Source of the DNA: Branchiostoma floridae
Lineage: Eukaryota > Chordata > Leptocardii > Amphioxiformes > Branchiostomatidae
DNA: 53,786 bases
Assembly: GCF_000003815.2 (NCBI RefSeq)
Contig: NC_049980.1
Span: 2,015,972-2,069,757, forward strand
Direction: 5' to 3'
Position numbers and translations under genes: made by a program. Shown here piece by piece: positions 41,401-50,400 of this stretch; position 1 is the stretch's first letter; each line of letters begins with the position of its first letter. The notes beneath the pieces are model-generated. The model saw nothing but the letters and a program-made list of their open reading frames with translations. It was not told where the DNA came from and did not search any database.

Positions 41401-44400
41401 TTTGGCGGAGAAAGGGGTGGTGGAGGGTGAAAAGGGAGAACAGAGAAGATCCGTGCGACCCGCCTGCCCAGCAAACTTCGAGTGACGTCACTCTCACGTG
41501 TTCCGGGTCAAAGGGCAAACGGGCCGAACAAAGACAGATACAGTTTGCGATCAATTAAAAAAAATTACAAAATGAAATTTTTCTCAAATTATCGGACAAA
41601 CTCAAACAAAGACACGGTTTGGCAGAAAAAAGGAAAAAGTTTAATCCAGTAAAACTTTTTCGGAGAGAAACACCAAAATAAAAGGCCAAACCGCTAAAAG
41701 AAAAGAAATAAAACTAGAGTTCGGCGACCTCATACCTCCATGAAAATTTAGAGCTTTCGTAAATTTCATGCAATTGACTAACACATTAACATAATTTATG
41801 CATGGTGTTGTTCATCATTGACTAACGTACACATGTCACAATTATAAAATTCCCATCATCAATCATAAAGCGGTTTTGAATTTTTACATAAATTATGCAA
41901 ATAAGTTCCTTATTACCATATTTGGTATCTGCTTATATTCCACCCATCATAATTAACATGTGTTACATTTATTGAAGTCCAGTTATTCAAAACAATGGAA
42001 TTATACAATTTCCTCATCAATCATGCAAATTAAGTCCTCATTTGCATAAAATGCATATCATTTTAAATATCTTTGCCCAAGCTACCTGCATACTTAAAAT
42101 GCAGGCAATCCGTCGTTCCTTTCTACAGTTATCCTCTTTGGAATGTCTTGCCAAAATGCCCCTGCAGTTCCACAATTAAATGTTAGGGGACTGAAACTTG
42201 CCCCACTTTGTCATGACGCTAAAAGCTATCTACCATTCAAATGTCAAGACCATAGCACATCCGGGACAAGAGATACATTGAAAAAACTGCTATGATAGAA
42301 TATTCTCATTAATTATGCAAATGTACTCCTATTTTGCATAATTAGTATCTTATCTTGCACAACATTGTCTAAGGTACCTACATACCAAAAATCATGAAAA
42401 TCCGTTGTTCCCTTCTTGAGTTATCCTCGTCAGAAGTTTTTGACAAAAATGCCCCTGCTATCCCAAAACTAGACACTAGGGGGCCCAAACTTATGTCATT
42501 TGTTCCCGAGCACAAGAGCTATCTAATACTCCAAAATCATGACCATAGCATGTTCAGAACACCGAGATAGCAAAACCGGAAGTTGCGCTGCAGTACCAAG
42601 GGGAGTCGCTAGGGGGTCCAAAATCTAATCATTTCCAGCTTTCATCAGACACTACCAACACACAAAGTACGAAAGCAATCCGCCCAACCGTTCATGAGTT
42701 ATTTTGTTTACACACACACAGACAGACAGACAGACAGACAAACGCGGGGTAAAATATAACCTCCATGACATTTCATGGAGGTAATCATAGATACACTAAA
42801 AAACGAATAAAGAAGAAAACACCACCACCCCACTACCTATAAACATATTACGGTAACCAAACGATTAATACTCTAAACGGTTACTCTAGAAACGCTGCAA
42901 TGCCATCAACGACGCTACTGAGACATCTTCTTCCTCTGGATATACGTTACCATTCTATAACACAAACGTAACCTAGTAACTCAGGGAACTCGCAAATACA
43001 GATTAATGCCGTCAACTTATGAATATTCTTTAACTGTCAACATTCTAAATTAGAGCAAACCCTAACGTGGTACTCAATAGAACTTGTTAATTAAGTAGGT
43101 GATCCTCAGAACGCCGTTCGCCATGTTACACCATAATAATAAAGGACAAAAAGGGAGAAATCTTAATCTCCATCACTGGAACATACAACACTCTCTCTGC
43201 ACATTGTAAAGTCTTAGACCACCTGGCTCTGATCAGCAAATTTCTTGTTTACTGCAAAACCATGTAAAGTGAACTGCTTAGTAAGGTCAAAACCGTATTT
43301 AGACATAAAGTAATATTTTCGCTGAAACATAAGGAAACTTAATATCACTGGCACAGTGTTGCAGATTCAAATCAAATCTGAGTTCCACAAGTTTACAAAC
43401 ACAAGTCAGGCCAGGTAATCACGGTATAACTAGCATATAGTGCTGTAGATCTTGATCACGTCCGAGTTCAACACATAAACACACGTCAGGCCATGTTATC
43501 ACGGTACAATAAGCACAGCGTTGCAGATTCAAATCGCCTCCGAGTTCCACAAGTTTACAAACACACGTCAGGCCACGTTAAAATATACATGTGTATGTTA
43601 CATCTGGGCCCCTCAACAGTCTCTGAACAATCTCTGAACAGTCTCTGAACAGTCTCTGAACAGCCTCTGAACAGTCTCTGAACAGGCCATGTTATCACGG
43701 TACAGCTCCCTAGCACAGTGTTGAAGATCCCGTTCACGCCCGAGGTCAACACATAAACAAACGTGAGGCCATGTTATCACGGTATAACTAGCACAGGCTA
43801 CAGATTACGATCACGTCCGTTTTCAAAACGTAAACACACGTCAGACCATGTTATCAAAAAAACAATTAGCAGAGTCTTGTAGATCCCGATCACGTCCGAG
43901 TTCAACACGTAAACACACATCAGGCCATGTTATCAAAATATAATTAGCGCAGTCTTGTAGATCCCGATCACGTCCGAGTTCAACACGTAAAACACACATC
44001 AGGCCATGTTATCAAAATATAATTAGCACAGACTTGTAGATCCCGATCACGTCCGAGTTCCACACGTAAACACACATCAGGCCATGTTATCACAATATAA
44101 TTAGCGCAGTCTTGTAGATCCCGATCACTTCCGAGTTCAACACGTAAACACACATCAGGCCATGTTATCAAAATATAATTAGCACAGTCTTGTAGATCCC
44201 GATCACGTCCGAGTTCAACACGTAAAACACACATCAGGCCATGTTATCAAAATATAATTAGCGCAGTCTTGTAGATCCCGATCACGTCCGAGTTCAACAA
44301 GTAAACACCCATCAGGCCATGTTATCACAATATAATTAGCACAGTGTTGTAGATCCCGATTACGTCCGAGTTCAACAAGTAAACACCCATCAGGCCATGT

Positions 44401-47400
44401 TATCACAATATAATTAGCACCGTGTTGCAGATACCGATCACTTCCGAGTTCAACAAGTAAACACAGGTCAGGCCATGTTATCACGGTACAATTAGCACAG
44501 GCTGCAGATACCGATCACGTCCGACTTCAACACGTAAACAAACGTCAGGCCATGTTATCACAGTATAAAGAAATACGCTGTCCGAAACAACGGGCTCCCA
44601 TTTCCTGGCTGCGAGGACGATTATCAACATCTCAAGCGAGCGTATCTTTGATCCGAACTTCCCCAACACGTGGTCTGAGAACACACTGTGAAGAACTGTC
44701 CTGAGTCGCGAAATCTGCCGCACCCCGTGGCACCAGCGTCAGTCATAACCAACTCGTCCGGATAGACAGAAATGTCGGGAACCATCATAGATACACCTTT
44801 GTATGTGTCCATGACTCTTTGCCACCACAGAAAGCCCGATCGGAAGTCCCGTGACGACCGCAGACTGTGGTGATTCCGCAGTAATGAACGCAATAGCTTC
44901 AACATTCGAGATATAAACAACCGCCCAGGTGGAGAATGTCGAGCTTACCAATGAGAGACTGAATGTCACGTAGTGATTCCTATGATGCAAAACTGACGTT
45001 GGATTAAACAGCTCTGACGGAATATTGATATATTATAAAATACAAATTCCAAATACCAACTATCCGTATGTCTGTGTTCATAATTCTCGAGTAACGTTCT
45101 CCAAGTATATATTTTCAGCTTTGATTTCACTAGTACTGGCCTAAGTGCGCCGATAAAATTGTGAAGATTACCGTGTGTCGCGAACTCTTCATGTATTAAA
45201 CTTGATCATCTTGTGAAAGTACGCGTGAAGGACCGAGTCCCTGGGAGAGATGGGCGGGGTCTCCGGAGTTGTGGTTTGTTCTGTCTGTGGAGCCGCCAAA
45301 TGGCCGGGGTTTGTACTGGCAATCCTGAGTCGGATGTGGTGCTCGGATGTCCCGCACTATCAAGCACGCACTACAGACGTGGTGTAGTCTTGGGGCATTC
45401 CATCGTGTACTCCAATGGCCGGATTGCAGGAACAGGTACCGGAGTGAAACTCGCCACAATACCGCGGCCTGTTTCCCGCCACACAAGCTACACTGACAGG
45501 CTCCGCCCTCGATGACGACACGTTGCCACGAGCGGCGCCAGCTTGTGTCCGGTAGTGGCTCTCTCTGATAGCATCAAAGGTACCGCGGCTACCCCACGTG
45601 AGCGATCCAAACCCTACCCCGTATAGTAAAGATGCGTGGACTTCCCGAACTAACTTCCAGTCATAGTTCACAACATCGAACGTAAGGTCTGCCAGATGAA
45701 CTAACTGATGCTCTGCGTCAACCGAAACCCGGTCCGAATAAAGAACATTCTTCAGAAAGCCGTGTACTAACATTAGCAAGGATAACTGATCACTAGCCAC
45801 GCCCCCTTTATTTCCATATCCTGGGAAGTGCAGCTTATGTTGTGGCCAATCAAGTTTGACATGACGGGTGCCCGAATCATCAATAGTACGAATTCGTCCG
45901 CTCTTACCTGCCCGGCGTCGGTGGCGCTTGTTAGAACGTGAGCGGGAATCATCAGACATACCAGAAGTGTCCGAATCATAGCTATCCCAGCGCCGGCGTG
46001 ATATGAAAAGTTTCGAAGAGACACGTTCCCCTTTCATCTTGCAACTCTTCCCGCGCGACCCCCTGCGTCGCTGGCGCCTCCTGAGTTTTCTCATGAAATC
46101 TGACTCCGTGCTGTCTGACTGCGACAAACTTGAAACGGAGCCGCGATCCTCGTAACGCTTGCTCCTGGGTTGTTTCCCACGGCTGGTATCTGAATCCAAC
46201 AACTCGTCCAGCGCTTTGTCGACTTTCCTGACTAAGGCCCTAGACTTTCTGAGATCGCGAATGTCAGGCTTTTCTGGTCTCGCCGGCCCAGCCTCTCTGC
46301 TGGTACTAACGTTACGTGCGCGATGGCGGGAAAACTGGACTGCAGGGGATTCGCTTCTAGCCCGAGTGCTGGCGTTCTCCCTGCTGTAACCCGACGATTT
46401 CTTCAAGTTGTGTGAGCTCGACTGTCTCACCTGCGTCTCGTCCGTGTCCATAGAGATGCTGTCTGACCAGACCGCCCGCACCAGGTCGGAAACTTTGCTG
46501 TCGCGCCGGAGACTCCGCAACTTCTCCTCCACGTGAGCGCTGCCCCGCTGCTGCTTGAAGTATTTTTCATCCGATGAACCTTCTCGTCGCTCAAGCTTGC
46601 ACTTCCCGCGGCCATATGGACCCGGATGGCCTCTCACCGACAGTCGACACACTTTACATAGATGTCCCGTCTTCTCTTGCACAAAATCAGACTCCATATC
46701 AGCAAATCCGAGAAGAAACAATCTTGAAAAGGGAGAACAGAGAAGATCCGTGCGACCCGCCTGCCCAGCAAACTTCGAGTGACGTCACTCTCACGTGTTC
46801 CGGGTCAAAGGGCAAACGGGCCGAACAAAGACAGATACAGTTTGCGATCAATTAAAAAAAATTACAAAATGAAATTTTTCTCACATGGGGACCTCCAAAT
46901 GCCAAACTACCAAATGGACTTTTTTGAAGGTCTTGGAAGTTCATTGGATTTTATTCATGGGTGTCTTGCAAAACATGGCTGGGAACAGCAACACAGCTGC
47001 CTCTCAACTCCAGAATAAAAATGATATATTAATACTTAGGATGAGCTTAGGATGACAAGTGACATGCTATGTAGAATTCAAGGCAAACAAATAATTTAAC
47101 TTAAAAACAATGCTTAATCCTTTAGTAGATATAGCTTGCTATGGCTCTCAGAAAAATGCATGCAGACCTTGATATTATATACGTTATTCACCACATTACT
47201 CTTTCTTACATACCTTGACTGTTCCCACCCATTTCTGGAAAGAACCCTCCCCCATTTCCCAACTGTGACTGGCGGTTTAACGAGTTCCCGAACCCCGCGG
47301 CGCACGCCCTGCACGTGACGTGTGTGGAGCTCATGGCCCTGCCTGTGGTGGGGAACAGTGTCGGCAGCTCACTTCTCAATGTCGTGCTCAAGAGGTAGAA

Positions 47401-50400
47401 ATCACTGTGCTCATGTTATATTTGTCATTTCTTCATTGTGTTCTTGATAGCATCATTTATGTCATACCTGTGACGCGAAAACGTTTGCTACGGGTGTTCC
47501 AGACCGGGTGTTAACTTCCGTATCAGACGGGCTCTAAGTTGTATCACACGGGCTCCATTCGAATAAATCGAACTATTTCGAGCGGGACGAGTGAGGGGCC
47601 GTCAAAAATTTGAATACCTAATTCGGATGTTGGAACATTACAGTTGTAACACTTTTTGTTCCTTGGGCACCAAATTTGTTCAACTTCTGCCACATTTCGC
47701 GTCAAAACATGGGTTTTCTCAAGTGGGTATGACATAAATAAAATACAACACGGTGTATTGCGCATCACCCTCCCGCGGGACTGAGGGTGATGCGCCGTGT
47801 GGTTTTCTATATTGATCAAACCAAAAGAATGTCCATTGTCAATGCACTTATTATCACACCAGAACATAAGTTGAGGATGTGAAAAAACCACAAATGTTTG
47901 TTACTCTCTTCCGTTTCTTTTTTTTTGTGTGTGAAATGACAATGATCAACTATGATTTTGTTCCATTAAATACTTTGACATACGGAACAGTATTTATTTG
48001 ATAGCTTATCTTGAGTATGCATGTGGTAGACAGATGTAAGACATAGGAACCAACTTCCCAATTATCATATCTTATTCATATCACGTACGGATGATGATGA
48101 TGATGATTCATAACTCAGTGCTCCCAACCAAGGTCTGTGCTGCATTGGCAGTAGCCTGAATCCATCCTATACTAGCTTCAGTTTGCTTTTTGATCACATT
48201 CATATAAAACATGTTCCCTACTTTGATTTTTGAAAAATCGTAGTCGTCTGTGCCAGATGACATTTGAGACATATTAGCTATAGGCTACAAAAATGTACCT
48301 CGGTAACGAAATCTTAAAGGTGCCCAGAGTAATTTTAGAGCATTAAAATTAGAAATATTCTGGATGAGACAATCGGTACGATATTGACATTTATTTCACC
48401 ATACTAGCACATTTGTGTCATTATTTCGTACTTTCAACGTTTAAAAGGACATACAAACATGCCACAAACGAACCCATTTGATTAGTTACGTCCTTCAATA
48501 AATCAGCACAGGATTGAGCCACCAACGGTTTCCCGTCGGTACTTTTCGGAGAGTTTTAAACGCGTAAGGTCACTGAGCGAATTGAATCTGATTCGCCTGT
48601 TCGTAAATCGAAACCTGATTTGAACAAGTGACGATATCTCCGGAAGCGTTCGGGACTCATCGGTCATGTTCGTGTGCGCTCCAAAAATTTGAAATAAGGG
48701 CACGTGCAGTGCAGGGATATTCAATGAGCTCTCACCACCCAACAACGTCTCATCATTTCTCAATGAAGTGCGATATGCAAAGATATAGTGTAGTTTAACC
48801 TTACTGTGTTTAAAAATTACTTGAAAATTGAATTTGAAAAGACGAAAAATATTGCTCTGGGTGCCTTTAACCACAGTTGACCTTGCTCGCCACAAACTCC
48901 CAACCATGAGGGCCTACAATGTATGTAATATAGGGGCTTTAGAAAAAACTGCTTCACCCTTATCTGCAGGGTAACCTATATCCGTTGTTTTAAAAAAAAA
49001 CAGGGTATTTAGGGATGTCAAGTCAACGGGAAGTGGTTTCAAATTGCAATGTTGTTAAAATATTTGTCTTATTTTCCAACTATTGCACTGTCCAGCCACT
49101 TGATATCCCTAAATACACTGTTTTTAAGAACAACATTTACTGGCATAGGCTAACATGTACATACATTAAAAAGCTAGGCATAACTGCAGAATCAATTGAA
49201 CTGTCCATAACATCATATATTGGTCTTTCACTTTTCAATGCGCTGGTGTTGGGTTTGGTACAACTTTCATAATAATATTATTATCTTTTTTTGTTCCCCA
49301 GTTTAATCTACTTCTACTATAGACTACTTTGACCTACAAAACAGTATGTTGTTGCTCAAGGTGTGAGACCCTACACTTACATGTATTGATGGGGTTGATA
49401 ATGTACATGTAGCAGATGTACATTGTACTAATTTGTTACATACACATACCATATTTTCCAGTCAACCCCTGGTTCCCAGAGAAAACATCATGTCATGGAT
49501 GAATGCCATCGGCCTGGTCCTCACCTCACTTCCTGTGAGTTGGACATGAATTATTCCTATTGATTTAGGCCGCAACAGGTCAGTGTTATAGATGGCATTG
49601 TCTTCAGACTTCATGTCTTTTGTGACAGCTCAAAGAAGGTAGAAAAGAATAAAATGCCTACATTTTCAAAGTAGAGATCATAAACATTGTAGTAAGAAGC
49701 CACAAAACGTGTTGTCACAGCCTACAAGACTTTTATTACAGTAACTGTATTCAACAAGACTTTAGTGCACAAAGTGACACGAGTGTGGTAGGTACTGGTA
49801 GCTCAATAACATGTCCAACTACACTCTAGGGTACCACACTTGAGTTGCTTGTTGCTTCTACAACTACCAAATTACTTCTATTTCAACAACCATTACTACA
49901 CTTATGACCATACTTCTTGAGAATTTTGGATAATTAGCCATTATTTATTACCATGTCTTACATCAAACCTTAAATAACCATCCATAAAAGGAAGATTTTT
50001 GGAATAAGACTGTCTTTAAGAAATCATAGTGCAGGACTCTAGCCAACTCAAAATAATTTTTATCTGTAAGCCAATTCCAATTTTCACAAAAATTAGTTTT
50101 CGCTTTGACAATACAAAGTAAAATTAATATGTTGTCATTGAAAGAAAATAAGACGCTGCACTGACGTTTTGGAATACAATTTTTATATGAACAACTACTT
50201 AGTACAACTTAAAAGTTAGGTTTTGCCGTTGTGAAGATTCCAATCAATGTTCGTAGAATGCACTATTCAAGGAGTTAGAAGGACTGAACTGAGACCTTGA
50301 AAATGGGTTTTTAATGAAATTATCATATGCGAAAGGGCACCGACACACATTGTCAACAATCATAACAATAGCTAAACAAACAGTGTGTGTCTTTCCAACC

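Larger units (their letters stand above)
41267..46883 (-). mobile_element. Ngaro-like tyrosine-recombinase (DIRS order) retrotransposon with split direct repeats
   Basis: On the minus strand the order is A1 (46883-46725), Gag ORF, RNase H remnant, tandem array, B1 (41672-41586), A2 (41586-41428), B2 (41353-41267). A1 and A2 are both 159 bases and appear identical. B1 and B2 match over about 87 bases with one or two differences. A1 ... B1-A2-B2 split direct repeats without target duplication are the known hallmark of Ngaro elements. No tyrosine recombinase frame is visible and most of the reverse transcriptase is missing, so this copy looks internally deleted. It lies antisense to MED23. Confidence 0.88.
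40930..47228 (+). other. U12-type AT-AC intron of MED23 (6299 bp)
   Basis: The 5' end ATATCCTTT is the exact minor-spliceosome AT-AC donor. The 3' end has CCTTGACTG as branch motif with the branch A ten bases before the terminal AC (47227-47228). The joined codon A+CC gives Thr, and the reading continues ISGKNPPPFPNCDW, matching vertebrate LVDTMAGKSPGPFPNCDW. Nearly all of the intron is the Ngaro-like element. Confidence 0.9.

Noticed and set aside
43980-44484. Minus-strand open frames of 84-89 codons as separate genes
   Set aside because: They are open only because the tandem unit is 78 bases long; no independent coding evidence.
43330-44570. Array of regular repeats that could suggest a CRISPR-like locus
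   Set aside because: Units are contiguous without unique spacers and the host is an animal genome; it is a tandem minisatellite.
45213-45515. 100-codon plus-strand frame inside the Ngaro-like element
   Set aside because: It is antisense to the Gag-like frame, with no motifs.
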